A DNA stretch of 64,000 bases from positions 14,319,144 through 14,383,143 of the forward strand of contig OU342634.1 in the NCBI GenBank assembly GCA_910589415.1, given 5' to 3'. The notes below the pieces were generated by a model. It had not been told where the DNA came from. It did no database searches and saw nothing but the letters and a program-made list of their open reading frames with translations. Shown here piece by piece: positions 1 through 11,460 of the stretch; positions within the stretch are counted from its first letter, which is position 1; each line of letters begins with the position of its first letter. A program made the translations under genes and the position numbers. This DNA comes from Malachius bipustulatus (lineage: Eukaryota > Arthropoda > Insecta > Coleoptera > Melyridae).

Positions 1-637
1 ACAGAATATCTCTACCTTATCTTACCTATCTTTCAAGAAAACGAAAATTGAATTAGCAATTTTCTTCTTGATAAAAGACAGACATAAGCTTTAGTCAAAG
101 CTTCGTGCCTTTCTTACCTCAAATTTCTTTTCAAAGAAAAGGAATTAGTTTATCTTACCTTATCTATATCTATTAGTACCATATTAGAATGGTAGCTAAT
201 ACTTATCTTCTCTGCGAATATTTTCCAAAATGGAAAATAAAAATCTATGTGAATTCCAGTGCCGAATTTGCAAGGATGAATTTAGATATTCGGTGTTAGC
301 ACACATGAATTTGAACACGGATATCGAATGTCCCCTACCTTAGCGATGAAAATGGTTGTTCCATTTTTCTTATCTTACCGAGTGATAATTTATCTTACCG
401 TTACCTTAATGTTTATCTAATGATCCAGGCGATTATCGATGTTTTCTCCGTGCGTTTATCAATGTTTCCTCCATGCGATTATTTGAATGATTATCCAGAC
501 GATTGACAGTTTTCCCGTGCGTGTAGTGAGCTTTTAAGCAATCAGTGTGTTTACGTTGCTTGATAAATTTCACGTTGTTATCTGTTACCTGGCCTTGAAG
601 GCAGAGTAAGTTTCTCCCCTTTTCTTATCCGTGCAAT

Positions 638-1147
638 ATGGAGTCGCGTAGGCGACGACGTAGCCAAATTTTCGCTGGCTTTAAAGACGAAAAGATTACC
701 TTCAATTTCAGACTTTGGGAGGAGATGAAACTCCTACCCGAATTCGGAGTAAACCCGGATATTAGGGCTTGGCAAGTAAAAGCGAATAAAGAATGTTTTC
801 TTATTGAAAAGGATAGATATTTTAAATTTCTTTCTCTTCACGCTGTTCTGGAACACCGCCACCCTGACATAGATGTTTTGGACCATTTCTGTGAAGTCGC
901 ACAAGAAAGGTGTGACACAGATAATATGGACGTGACCGCATCTTTGTTCAGATATAATGCCAGGCACCTCTCTACCGAGGCAGTTATCTTTGAGAATCCT
1001 ATGGCCGAGGATGAGAAACAACGGTTTCGAATTCTAGGTTCATATAAAAAGCCCAGCGAAGATTGGTTACAGGTGCACAGGAACACTTGGACAAAGTTCC
1101 AAAAACAAGGAAACCCTGAGCGAGTTAGGGTCCGATCAAATCCATAA
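638..1147 (+). CDS. Unrecognised 169-aa protein
   Basis: An uninterrupted ATG-to-stop frame opens with a basic run (MESRRRRRSQ) and continues as a mixed, globular-looking sequence rich in W, F and charged residues. No signal peptide, membrane segment, zinc finger or catalytic motif is recognisable. It sits at the left of an apparent mobile-element block and 26 bp before a second long ORF in the same direction, so it may be an element-encoded accessory or structural protein. I do not recognise the family. An ORF of this length in AT-rich DNA with protein-like composition is probably coding or recently coding. Confidence 0.4.
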   Translation: MESRRRRRSQIFAGFKDEKITFNFRLWEEMKLLPEFGVNPDIRAWQVKANKECFLIEKDRYFKFLSLHAVLEHRHPDIDVLDHFCEVAQERCDTDNMDVTASLFRYNARHLSTEAVIFENPMAEDEKQRFRILGSYKKPSEDWLQVHRNTWTKFQKQGNPERVRVRSNP

Positions 1148-1230
1148 AGTCAAGATTCGAACCAGAGACTGAGTTGGCGATTACCTTAGGACAGTTGTTA
1201 CCTAGTCGTGTTCGTTGTCGTGAGAGGGCC

Positions 1231-1830
1231 ATGTTGGCGATAACCTATCCAACAACTATGATTATTAGTCCTTGTAGGACACCAATACCTTTATATAGTA
1301 GAAGAATCTACTACCCTCGCGACATTACGCCTGATATTCATCATGCGGGACGTCGACATCCGTTAAAACATCTAATTATACCACTCTTTTTAGACTCGAA
1401 AGTTCCCCTTCCGGAAATGCTCGAAAATAGGTGTGTTTGCCAACTTCTCACATATCGAATCATCAAAAATAATCTTTTTGTGACCGCTCTTATATTTGAC
1501 CATTTAATTAAAAATTCTTCTTGTTCCCCTAGGAGCAAAGACATCTTTCCTCCATGGCGAGAAAGTTTCCCTAAATTTTCCCCGTTGATTGACATTAGCG
1601 CAATCCAGATAATCACCCTTGCAGACACTCTTGTGCCTACACCTGTGGGACAAGAGCACTGGATTGTGTTGGGACAACTTTTAGTACGCCTGGTGAACGA
1701 TGGCCAAATGTGGAGAAGGTTCGAATCTCACTTCGGTGTCCTGAATAGGGAACCTGAAGACGACTTTACTAACTTTTTATGGTTTCCAAGAAACCGTCCT
1801 AACCGTTTCCATTCCTCGAGGTATCTCTAG
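1231..1830 (+). CDS. Unrecognised ~199-aa ORF downstream of the 169-aa ORF
   Basis: The open frame runs from about 1174, with its first ATG at 1231, to the stop at 1828-1830. The C-terminal part (QEHWIVLGQLLVRLV, then DGQMWRRFESHFGVL) looks protein-like, while the N-terminal part is less convincing. No domain is recognised. A phrase similar to GTTGGCGATTACC occurs near both 1174 and 1235, so the start region contains a short duplication. With its neighbour at 638-1147 it may form a two-ORF element cassette. Chance is possible for part of its length. Confidence 0.3.
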   Translation: MLAITYPTTMIISPCRTPIPLYSRRIYYPRDITPDIHHAGRRHPLKHLIIPLFLDSKVPLPEMLENRCVCQLLTYRIIKNNLFVTALIFDHLIKNSSCSPRSKDIFPPWRESFPKFSPLIDISAIQIITLADTLVPTPVGQEHWIVLGQLLVRLVNDGQMWRRFESHFGVLNREPEDDFTNFLWFPRNRPNRFHSSRYL

Positions 1831-4466
1831 AAAGAGATGTTTACCTTGATGTTTCTTTATCTCACAGTCAAACTCGTTTGGGAGTCCAAGTTCCCTTGTA
1901 TTATCTTTACCCAGGAAGGTTACCTATCTTTTAATTTTCTGATGCTCAGATTTCCTATAGCATCGACCCCCTTGAGGATCGATACTCTCCCTGTTTGCTA
2001 GTTGAACCTGCCACTCAATCACGATGATCTTACCTCTGACTTTTCCGCTCACCACTGTCTCAGTGGTGGGGCATGCTTCAAAGCAGAACGCGGGTTGTCG
2101 TTGGTCGGGGAAGCGGCGTTCAACAGCAAGGGAAATGTTTCGTGCCCACCTCAGGAGATTTTTCCTTCTTAGGAATTCTAATTCTTTTTATTTTAGAATG
2201 TTCATTACTGTGATATCTGACAGTATTATTAATTTTGTTTATCTTAGTATGTATCTTATCTTATTGTATCTATCTTATCTTATATTATCTAACCATACCT
2301 TATCGTATCATCGTATCTAGTTATTTACAAATTATTCCTTTGTTTATCGACATTGTTCGGCGAGAACAATTACCGTTTAAGAAAGTTATCTTAATTATCT
2401 TATTACTACCGTTACTAGCATATCTTTTATTTTGTTACCTTTGCAATGAAGCATAAATATTTTATTTTTATACCTTATGAATAATTATTACCTAGTGCTT
2501 AATATTTAAGTTGCATGTAATTTTAGTAAACCTAACGCTATTCCCTTTGAAAGTTGCATGTTACCTTAGTAAGCATATATAAGAGAAATTTTATTCATTC
2601 AATGAAACAGATCAACGATGTCGTTGACAATTTGTTCGTTCAGAATTATTATCTTATTTCCTCGAAAGGTTCACCACGATATTTGTGAACGTGATTTCTG
2701 AATCATATTCGCTAAACTTATCGTCACCTAGTTGTCCCGCAAACATACCCTTCTTCGGGTATAGTAACAACTTGAAATACGCCTGTGCTTTTTCCAGTTG
2801 GTTTATCTTTAATTCTTTCCTTACCCCGGTAAAGAGAGGTGTGTAACGTCGTTAAGGTTTTGTCCTTTAATAAGCTCCATTTAAAATTATTAAATGGGAC
2901 CTCATTATCTAAATCCTTGGTATTAAGGTATTCACCAAGCCACTCTTCTTAATTAAAACATGAGAAGGAATATAAGGTTCCTAAAACATGAGTTTCGAAC
3001 TAGCATCGCCACCTGTTGCCGAGTGGTAAAACTAACTAAACTAGGCAAGTTCATGATCCCTACCTCTTTAGTACGATCTGTAACTTCTTCTCATACCATC
3101 TTCCTTTTCGATTAGCTAGAAACACAGATGTCTCTGTGATGTAGTTTCAAGAATTTAAATACAACAACCTTTCTTCGAGTTGCGCAGCAAAAGGTGCTAC
3201 GGCATTTCTGAACAGGTTGTTCGTCTTCCAATCTCGGTGCTCGAAGCGACAAGTCGCACCCCTATCTTATCTCTTTATTATCTAAAAGAACCTATATAAA
3301 TAGGGTAAGTAAAGCGATCAAACTATCTTAAACTTTCTCTAATAGAGTTTATATATTGTTATAGTTCTTTCTACCTACCCTATCAATCGGGGGTACTATC
3401 TGATCTCATCGGAAAACCTATCTACGGAGTTGAACCCCACCTGTCTTCGCGGACGCCATATTGGCTTCCATAATTTCTACATCCGAATATCCGCTTTTAT
3501 GGAAGGAATCTCTTCCATTATCTGAAAGTTTTGCTGCTACCTGCCCCTGAATACTGGATCCCAACATTCGGAGCCCCATATTTTCGAGTTTCATCTAACC
3601 TCGAAGGACGACCACGCTAGCCAGTGCTAGGCACGTGTTCCCACGAGACACGACACCATCCACCAGTCTTTCTGCCACCCCAGAGGGAGACCACGGTCTC
3701 CTATCCTGAGATTTCGTCCAGGGCCCCGCTTCTCCAGTCTCAGCACGACATTTCAAGGAATACAAAATGTCGTATCAGTAAGCAAAGCGTGACATAACCC
3801 TTATTGCTCAGAGTGATATCAGAGAAATCTGTTAGGAGTCTTATGTCTTTTTATTGCCTTATCTCGTCAAGAGATTGTTGTTTTATTAATAAATACTTAT
3901 AATCATAATAACTTTGAAATATCTGATATACAATTATTACCTTTATTATTCAAGTAATACTTGAAACGAATTTGTCACTTATTATGTGAAGGAAAGATAG
4001 ATATCTATTTTCTCTACCAGTTAAACTGTTAAATGAGATATTTTACGATTAACTACCTGATCAATTAATTAGTATTTCATAACCATAGAATTTCAATCAT
4101 TTATTTTGTAAACAGAATTCATAAATATACTTTTCATTAAAAGATCAACTCTATTATTCAGTAGGTAGATACAGTAGTTAGAAATTATTAACATCTCATA
4201 ACCTGAGTGAATTTTGATGCCTTTATAGTTCAGGTTACTTTAGATCTATTATTCAAAAACCATAAGGCACTGGCATCCCACTATCTTTTATCTTAGAGGT
4301 AATTAAACCGTACCGCTTTATGTTGCTGATGTCACTACAGTCGCACGAAATCTGAGTGAGATTTTGGTGCATCAATCAATACTTCGGCCCCACGAAGGTA
4401 AGTCGGCAATTATTCCCAACAACGATCGAATTTTAATTGGCCCAGAGTCAATCTAATTAGCCGGAC

Positions 4467-5575
4467 CGCAACAAAATAACAAAATTTATGAAGAATGCGT
4501 GGTCAAAACTGTCATGAATCATAAAAAAGTGACAATTATGGTTATTAGGTGTGTTTATAGTAACATATTATACCAGTAATTTCATCACGTTCTTAAATTA
4601 TTATAGTCATAAATTATAGTTTTTCAGAATATCTTTAATATTTTAATGAAACTGACAGGAATTGGAATTAAATATGACACATATGAGAATTTGAACTACA
4701 ATAGTATATTGTGAAACAAGTGCGTAAAAGAGAAAATTTCTCACGAGTGTGAAGTCGAGTGTCACAATTCACACGAGTGTGAAATTTATTTTCCGCACGT
4801 GCTACACACAGTACTTTTCCTACGACCACAATTTAACAGATTAATTATTTAACAAATTTAACACATAAGTTATTTTTTCAGACTACCTAGGTAGGTATTA
4901 TTTTCAATTCTACCAATGACTTTTTAATAATACTATTATATTAAATAATTGAATTCTACCGACAATATTTATTTATTATTAGACTCCGTATCTAAACTAA
5001 AAATAAGTGACGTCGTGGAGCGTGGAGACGTGTGGTAGATATGCAACTTCCACACAACGCAATCGACTGTGCGTCGTCGATTGAAGTTAGAGGTGTGCGA
5101 GTTTTCACGTTCGTGAATTTGATTTGAACGCTACCAATGCTGTTATTAGCGATCAACTCGTAAATTTTAATAATTACTGCCACAAGAGAATAATAAGTAT
5201 ATTATATTTTATAGTCTTGTCGGGTTCTACGTTATCCCATTTGTGTTTATTTTATTACCTTGAAGCTTTAAATGAATAGTTATTCCATTAACAGTAACAG
5301 TTGAGTTCTCAGTTACCGCCCATCACTATTGTTTACATTAAAACTGTACGGAAACGATTTTTGGCTATGCCTTATGTCACTTTGTCGCACAGTTTTGGAT
5401 ACGTGAGAAATCTGCTAGTTTGCGCACAAAAAACGATGCGCAAAGTAGTGTTTTGTATAATAAGTGGTCGTAGGAAAAATTTCAGAATATTTTAGTAAAA
5501 TGAGCTCAGACATGATGACTGCATAGCCATGCTCTCTCTTCCAAGGCACTAGTTGATGAAAAATTTTGAAGATCC
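4467..5575 (+). repeat. Dispersed repeat family Y, copy 1 (interrupted)
   Basis: The two parts 4467-4702 and 5479-5575 are matched, in reverse complement, by a continuous sequence at about 22550-22870. Shared landmarks are GTCATGAATCATAAAAAAGTG, CATCACGTTCTT, ATGAAACTGACAGGAATTG and GAGCTCAGACATGA, ending in GTTGATGAAAAATTTTG. The uninterrupted second copy shows that 4703-5478 is an insertion. A third fragment of the same end lies near 23350. Confidence 0.65.
4703..5478. mobile_element. Insertion inside repeat family Y
   Basis: About 775 bp interrupt repeat family Y relative to the copy near 22.7 kb. The right edge carries GTGGTCGTAGGAAAA (5464-5478), whose reverse complement TTTTCCTACGACCAC lies at 4815-4829, giving a 15-bp inverted pair. 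Near the left edge are short hairpins built on CACACGAGTGTG. No transposase-like ORF was seen. The left terminus is uncertain because the inverted match is about 110 bp inside the insertion. Confidence 0.4.
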
Positions 5576-5578
5576 CAC

Positions 5579-5690
5579 GATATTTGTGGCACATTTGGTT
5601 ACAGGCTTAGGATAGGTATCAATCAAGTGGAAAAAAGCGAAGTCTGAAAAATGAAACAAAATAATAACAATAACACGAATAGAATTAATA
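5579..5690 (+). repeat. Short dispersed repeat shared with 14966-15062
   Basis: The stretch containing GTGGAAAAAAGCGAAG, TGAAAAATGAAACAAAATAA and CACGAATAGAATT recurs in the same order and orientation inside the TA-flanked element at 14880-15650. Small indels separate the copies. The rest of 5700-6186 shows no gene or repeat I can support. Confidence 0.55.
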
Positions 5691-6186
5691 AATTAAATTC
5701 CGAGGATCAATAATATTGTGATTTAAATAATTCAGAATGCAAACCAAATGCAGATAAAATTATTTGATATTTTATGAAATAAAAATTAATTTTTATATCT
5801 ATTGCGCATCCAGTGTTATGATGGTTTCTACTAAAAACTACTGCCAGCTCCTATGAATGCGCATTGCGCATGTAACAGTGTACGTTCATCTTCTTCTTAC
5901 TCTCAAAAAAAAAGCTTTTGGCCTCTTGCATTAAGCGCACATACCCTAGTTATTTTTTGCCTTATTTATTCGATCACCCATCACCCATCATCACTCCATC
6001 AGTCCCAAATCCCAATATTGAATATTGGTATTATTGGTCCCATCCATGTCCCATCACATCACCACTCTCATCCTGTTTAATGGTGTATGTGTATTAGTGT
6101 ATTATTATTTAATCTTGATATCTTGAATCATCCAGCAATAACCGCATTTTCGTTTCAAAGAAAAGTGTAACTTTATAGTTAACATA

Positions 6187-7131
6187 ATGAGTTTAAATGA
6201 GGGCAATAATAATTATTGTCCCCTTCAACATCAGGAGGTGGAGAAAATGATAATGATCATCAAAACGGAAGCCTCAGATGATGATGATCAGTTCATGGAG
6301 TCCGAGGAGGAGCAGGACTTCTTGCTACTCAACTCGGCGAAGTTGAAGTGTGAAGATGAACAAAACGAGGATGCTGGTTGCGGGGAGGCACCTGTTCCTA
6401 TAAAACGAGAACCCGAAGGCTCATCGACGTCGGCCTTGAAAGAAGAGATCGACATCGAAGACCACAAACCCGGCTGGGAACAGTTGACTGGGAGTCGTAG
6501 TAGCGTTGGAATTTCTAAGGATCGGTGTGAGTCTGTTCAAGAAAGTGGGGCACTTCAGGTACGATCTTCTGAAAGCAAGAGCGGAGGAGAGTTCAAGTAT
6601 AACTGTGCGCATTGCGCGTGTAAAACAAATTATAGATCTAGTTTCATCTTGCATTATAATCGTAAACATTCCAAAAATGCAGAGGTGTACAAATGTCAGG
6701 AATGTTCTTACAAAACAAAAGATAAAGGTAATTTGACTAGACATCATAAACGTAGACATTCCAAAGATGCTGAACTGTTCAACTGTCAGGTATGTTCTTA
6801 CAAAACAAAAAATAAATATAGTTTGACTAAACATTATAATTATAAACATTCCAAAGATGCTGAACTGTTCAACTGTCAGGAATGTTCTTACAAAACTAAA
6901 AATAAATCTAATTTGACTCAACATTATAATTATAAACATTCAAAAGATACTGAAGTGTACAAATGTCAGGAATGTTCTTACGAAACAAATGTTAAAAATC
7001 AGTTGACAAAACATAATAAAAGTAAACATTTCAAAGATGTGCACATGTGCCCTAAATGTCAGTATGAAACGAACATTACAACGGACTTCTTCCAACATTT
7101 GCAGTCCGTTCACTCAATCAGAATGAGCTAA
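6187..7131 (+). CDS. C2H2 zinc-finger protein, six fingers, single exon
   Basis: This is a 314-aa nuclear protein, probably a DNA-binding transcription regulator. The first ~135 residues are acidic and disordered, with several psi-K-x-E sumoylation-type motifs (IKTE, LKCE, IKRE, LKEE). Six C-x2-C-x12-H-x4-H fingers follow at residues 140-161, 170-191, 200-221, 230-251, 260-281 and 288-309. The first five recur with a 30-residue period, joined by short linkers such as HSKDAELF, not the classic TGEKP linker. Fingers 2-5 are nearly identical (CQECSYKTK pattern), which points to tandem duplication. The start ATG is preceded by AACATA and the frame is closed upstream. No intron is needed. The target is unknown. 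Fingers of this CSYKTK type are common in insect lineage-expanded ZNF families, so an orthologue cannot be named. Confidence 0.85.
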   Translation: MSLNEGNNNYCPLQHQEVEKMIMIIKTEASDDDDQFMESEEEQDFLLLNSAKLKCEDEQNEDAGCGEAPVPIKREPEGSSTSALKEEIDIEDHKPGWEQLTGSRSSVGISKDRCESVQESGALQVRSSESKSGGEFKYNCAHCACKTNYRSSFILHYNRKHSKNAEVYKCQECSYKTKDKGNLTRHHKRRHSKDAELFNCQVCSYKTKNKYSLTKHYNYKHSKDAELFNCQECSYKTKNKSNLTQHYNYKHSKDTEVYKCQECSYETNVKNQLTKHNKSKHFKDVHMCPKCQYETNITTDFFQHLQSVHSIRMS

Positions 7132-7299
7132 TGGATACCAAGACCGAGATACAACATGCAAATGCAAAGTGTGATGGAAAGTGCTACGCAATAGATCTTT
7201 AGTTTTAATAACTCTGTTTATGATAAATATACTGTTATGAAAAATTGGGTTCAGCTGTAGGAAGGCAGTGATTTTAAGTTGGATCTAGTTTGAATGTTA

Positions 7300-9002
7300 A
7301 GGCCGGTCCAGACGCAACGACTAATTGAACGACATATCGAATCAGACAAAATGAATCAAGTAAAATGGAATGTGCGGACCGCAAAACGTACGTTTAGTCT
7401 AAACGGAATGAGATTGGAAGCTAAATCGAAAGACTGAAGATCGAGGCATCATTTTCCGAGAACTGATGCGACATGTCGTAGTATGTGGACGGGCGAAGCA
7501 ACTTACCGTTCAATTTTATGCTTATGTTTATTATAATTCAACCTCATATTGTCGTATTATCTCAGGTATAATCTCACTCAATGCTTGCTTGGACATTATA
7601 GTATTGTAAATTCCATCTTTGTAACTTATTCCGGTTGCAAGGAATCTTAAGGTGGCGCTTAATCTCTCGTGAGGTGAAATCGCTTTTCTCATACAAGTAT
7701 CTCGTTTTTGAATGCGTGGCGTTCCAAATTTAACAAATTATTTAACAAATTACTCGTGGGCCATATGGACCAAGACACACCTAATTCAAAAAGAGAAGGG
7801 TATTCTGAGAAGAAAGATCCATCCAAAAAACTCGTAGCCGCTCGTAGCAAACTGAGAAATGAGTAGAAACTACAAAACCAGGGGGAAACTGGAGAACCTA
7901 GAAAGCTAGGGTTGAAGGTGAACCCCAGTGTAACAAAACCCGGGACCAGCAAGGAACCGGAACAATGTAAAAGAAGGAGAACCTTCACCAAGGTTCTCAG
8001 GAGTGCAGCTTAGAGGGGACTTTCTCATGGCTTCCTGCGCTGACCAGGCCACAGAGGACTGGCTGGTGCGGGTGGTCAGGGAAATGGAACCCTGGTCAGG
8101 AGCGAAACTCGGCACCAAGAACGTTCCGAAACCTATAACAGCACCAGTGTGGATACCAGGGACCCAAGAGAGGAACCAGAAAAAAAATCCAAAAAAGACT
8201 GGGAATTCAAAACCAGGTATTAAAAACCAGAAACGTGGATCCTAGGACAGAAAACCTGACACAAAAGGCCAACAACTAATTTTCCTCATGGGAGAAAATG
8301 GAGCAACTTCAATGCAGACCTTACCTAAACCTAACTGGGGTGCTGTTCAAGCGATTAGGTGGGTAAAGGGAAAAGGGAGCAGAGACGATGTAACTGAAAA
8401 AGCTGAGTAAGCATCAGCTGAGATGGGCAATTGGACTTTTAACAGGACACTACCCGCTAATGAAACACCTTTCAATAATATGAGAAAAAAATATCCCAGA
8501 TTGTAGGAGATGCGGGGAAGGGGAGGAAACCCCATACCACCTAATGTGTGAATGCCCAGCACTAGAGGGAACTAGACTTCTAGTATTTGGGACCGAAATG
8601 GCAGAACCAAAATAAATAGAACAAGCATCCATTAGACTCATACTGAAATACTTCTTGGAGATGGACCGATGAGATAATTATCCAAAGGGGTACAATAAGC
8701 GCAAGCTTCAGTACAAGATCTTTGAACCTACCCTAGAAGTAATAATAATAATAATAATAAAAAATTTGATAAATTCATGTAAGTTTCAACATCCATTCTC
8801 AAATAATTGCGCCTGCAATAAAAACAGCATAAATTGACCACAGGATTACTTCTTCCATGATAGCGATCGTCGCGAAACTGAAAGTCGTACGAAGTTTGTA
8901 CGATAAGATGAAACTGTCTGGACGCACCATTTTAATACGTTTTGTAGAACGACTTATATGACCGATTTATCGTGCGATTAGTCGGTGCGTCTGGACCGGC
9001 CT
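7300..9002. mobile_element. PIF/Harbinger-like DNA element (TTA duplication) carrying a nested LINE
   Basis: Terminal inverted repeats begin AGGCCGGTCCAGACGCA at 7300-7316 and end with the complement at 8986-9002. Similarity continues inward to CGACTAAT on both sides. A TTA trinucleotide flanks each end, the target duplication typical of PIF/Harbinger elements. Degenerate GTCTGGAC/GTGCGGACC motifs recur near both ends, like subterminal transposase sites. No transposase ORF remains. The interior is largely occupied by a LINE fragment (7764-8760). Confidence 0.65.
7764..8760 (+). mobile_element. Truncated LINE with DUF4780-like ORF1 and C-terminal ORF2 remnant
   Basis: An ORF1-like stretch starts near 7764 (MDQDTPNSKREGY). 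It is broken by stops and continues in another frame at about 8003-8140 with ATEDWLVRVVREMEPWSGAK, which resembles the DUF4780 domain of insect LINE/gag-like proteins. After a junction, 8400-8616 reads as the C-terminal end of an RNase H-bearing ORF2: LRWAIGLLTGHYPL, one stop, then CRRCGEGEETPYHLMCECPA. The element ends in an (AAT)n tract at 8739-8760, as in I-type LINEs. Most of ORF2 is deleted. It lies within the element at 7300-9002 and is therefore the younger insertion. Confidence 0.6.
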
Positions 9003-9048
9003 TTATGACAATTAAATTTATGACTTTAAACAAATAAAAATTGTTATA

Positions 9049-9450
9049 TAGTCCAATAAAGTCTAAAAAGTCATACGTATCGATTAAGAATACACATCCT
9101 TTTGATAGTTCGATTTATTTTGTTTCATGTACGTGTTTTTATAGTAACCGTCCAGTTTGTCTAAACACTCCATCCCGCATAAATAAGTATACGTCAACAT
9201 TGGTTTTGAATGAGAATTAAATGCACAACAGAGAGGATAGAATGTCATTACGTGAATAAATTTTATGTAGTTGTCAGTGGCTCTCAAACTGACGTAAGCG
9301 GTTCAATTCATTTTTTGAATGATTCCTTCAATAATTACGCTCGTTCACAACTTGATAATTAACTGTTTGACATTTTCTGGTGAAATTAAAAATATTAATT
9401 CGGACGGTTAGTGAGACGTCACATCTGACTTTTTAAAGTTAATCCTACTA
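9049..9450 (+). mobile_element. 402-bp TA-flanked MITE, copy 1
   Basis: The termini are TAGTCCAATAAAGTC on the left and, read inward from the right, TAGTAGGATTAACTTT. Both lead into AAAAAGTCA, giving an imperfect ~25-bp inverted repeat. TA dinucleotides flank both ends. A nearly identical copy in the opposite orientation lies at 63272-63674, differing at only a handful of positions by eye. No coding capacity was seen. Confidence 0.75.
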
Positions 9451-9462
9451 TACTTCATTTAA

Positions 9463-10580
9463 TAACTAGGAGGAGTAAATTTAAATAAACCGCCAAAAAA
9501 AGATGCTTCTCATTGGTCAATTCATGGGCAAAATTACACCCAGCAAAACTTGTACAGGAAATTGAATCTATGCAACGCTCAACACTACATATACGCTTGT
9601 TTTTTTTTATTGTTGTGTCATTATTGTTTACAATGTCAGCGTCGAATGTGACACATCAGTTTTATAATCAGTTATTTCCAAAACCCTATAAGTTGTTCTA
9701 AACAAGTTCTTTAAAAGTTATTTCAAAACCAAATAAGTTCTTTTTGAAGCCCGTTCAGTTCTTTTTAGAGAACAGACATCCTTTTCAGAATTTTGAAATT
9801 ATTTTTGGCTTTCCATTTTCATCCTGCAAACGGTTTCAAGTGCCATTATGGATAATCCTACATCAAGTACAAGTGAGAGGATGTCTCCTCCAAAGAAACG
9901 GGAAGAAAAGAGTGTCACCTACAAGATTTTGGAAAAACTACTCTATATGCGTACTTCACCAATAATTGAAGAACATAATATTCCAATCGAACAAGGTGCG
10001 GATTTAGACCAAACAGGGACTGCTGTATGTGATAAAGTTAGTTTCAACAACACACTTTGAATCTGGTCCTATAAAAACTGAAAAATGCTGTTTATAATAC
10101 ATACTGTTTGAAAAAATTGACTTATCCACAAATTATATATTATTAAATTTTAAAATAAAAACTTTATCTACGATGTTATGTGTCATATAATACATACATA
10201 AAATATATTATTTATATGTTACATTAAATTTGTCACATAATTGCCTAAAATAAAGTACTTTCAATCAATTTAATATGAATGTTAATCATTATTATCCTTA
10301 ATATTCTTCGAAATATCTATAAATTATTCAATTTCATTCTATTTATATTCAGAAAATCATTCAGCACTATAATACTGATATATTATGCAAATCACAATGA
10401 TTTGTGATACTGCTGTAGAGTCTCTCCTGAAAAGTAGATTTCCTACACCGAAAACAAGTCCTATCTTCCTTATTAATAATTATTGTTTCAATTCAAATTT
10501 GCCGCCAAAAAAATCTGGTGATTTAATCTGGTGACTTTTAGTGGTGTAAATGATACTTTGCAGTTTACTCCTCCTAGTTA
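9463..10580. mobile_element. TTAA-flanked element (piggyBac/Kolobok-type target)
   Basis: The ends TAACTAGGAGGAGTAAA (from 9463) and its exact complement (to 10580) are flanked by TTAA at 9459-9462 and 10581-10584. Both borders are followed a little further in by a CCGCCAAAAAAA motif, about 9491 and 10502 (same orientation in the two arms). The 1.1-kb interior holds a 70-codon ORF at 9848-10060 (MDNPTSSTSERMSPP...) of unknown nature and otherwise AT-rich noncoding DNA. It is probably nonautonomous. Confidence 0.5.
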
Positions 10581-10599
10581 TTAAATGAGATATAGTAAT

Positions 10600-11460
10600 A
10601 ATTGATAATTGAAAAATGTCAAAAAGAAATTATTTGGATTGTTTGAAAAATCAGGAGAGAAGAGAAAAGTGAAGAGAGGAGAATGTTGATAGCAACGAGA
10701 AGAATTTGAGGGAATTAAAAAATTTGAAAAAAGTAACTGTCAGAAAAGAAAGTAAAAAGGTAAAAGAAGTATTTAGAACAATTAAAGAGAAGCATAAATG
10801 ATATCGAAGTGAAAGAGGAATAAGGAGTAAAGAATTAGAAGAAGAAAAATTTAAAAAGGAACTGTCGAAAATAATAAGAAATTAGAATTAAAAATTTTTG
10901 GAAGAGTAGCGGTCAAGAGATAAGTAAAAGAACGAAAGAAATAATAATTAAGAGAAATTTGGAAGCGGACTGTCAGAGAAAAAAGTAAGAAAAGTAAAAT
11001 AATTATTTGGAAGAAAAAAGGAGATGGGAGAGTAGAGGAGAGAAGAGATGTTTTAAACCAAGGAGTAATATAAGCAGGGAAAAGGAAAGATTAAAATTAG
11101 AAGAGCAGGTGAAAGAATTTTGACGAGTAAAAATTGAAAAACACGTTCATATTGGAGTAAGGTGCAAGGAAATTTGAGGTGCAAGGAAGGACACGGAATT
11201 GTATGTGATTTGGTTAAAATTATTTGTAATTGTTGTTTTAAATTATTAAGTAGAGAATAGCCAATTCAGAGAGCTCGAGGTAGGTTTTTGTAGTATTTTT
11301 TTTATGTAAAATTTTTGTAAAATTACAAAAGTCATAAATTAAAGGATTTGTTTTATAAAATTTCAAATTTAGATTCAAATTGAATTAAAACCTAAATTTC
11401 TGATCTGAACCCACCTGGGAAGAGAGTGCCCTCATAGAATAATTAAAATTTTATTGTTTA
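10600..11460 (+). repeat. Purine-rich degenerate tandem region
   Basis: This long stretch is dominated by A and G on the plus strand. A motif like ACTGTCAGAAAA...AAGTAA recurs at about 10738, 10862 and 10970, suggesting a decayed ~115-bp tandem repeat. There is no ORF. It could be a leader region of an old retroelement, but no other part of one is recognised. Confidence 0.35.

Larger units (their letters stand above)
1..4470. mobile_element. Probable degenerate retroelement block (unclassified)
   Basis: This is AT-rich sequence with many short CTTACC/TTATCTTACC motifs, two ORFs at the left and about 2.6 kb without a gene to the right. TATA-like motifs lie at 2576-2582 and 3293-3302, and an AATAAA-rich stretch near 3885-3900, as in a long terminal region of a retroelement. 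The right limit is inferred because a repeat family with a second copy near 22.5-22.9 kb starts at about 4467-4487, just after a sequence ending in ACA. No reverse transcriptase, integrase or second LTR is visible, so the class is unknown and the element may begin outside the window. Confidence 0.35.

Noticed and set aside
6421..6939. 172-codon minus-strand ORF under the zinc-finger gene
   Set aside because: It repeats with the finger periodicity, so it is a shadow of the tandem fingers.
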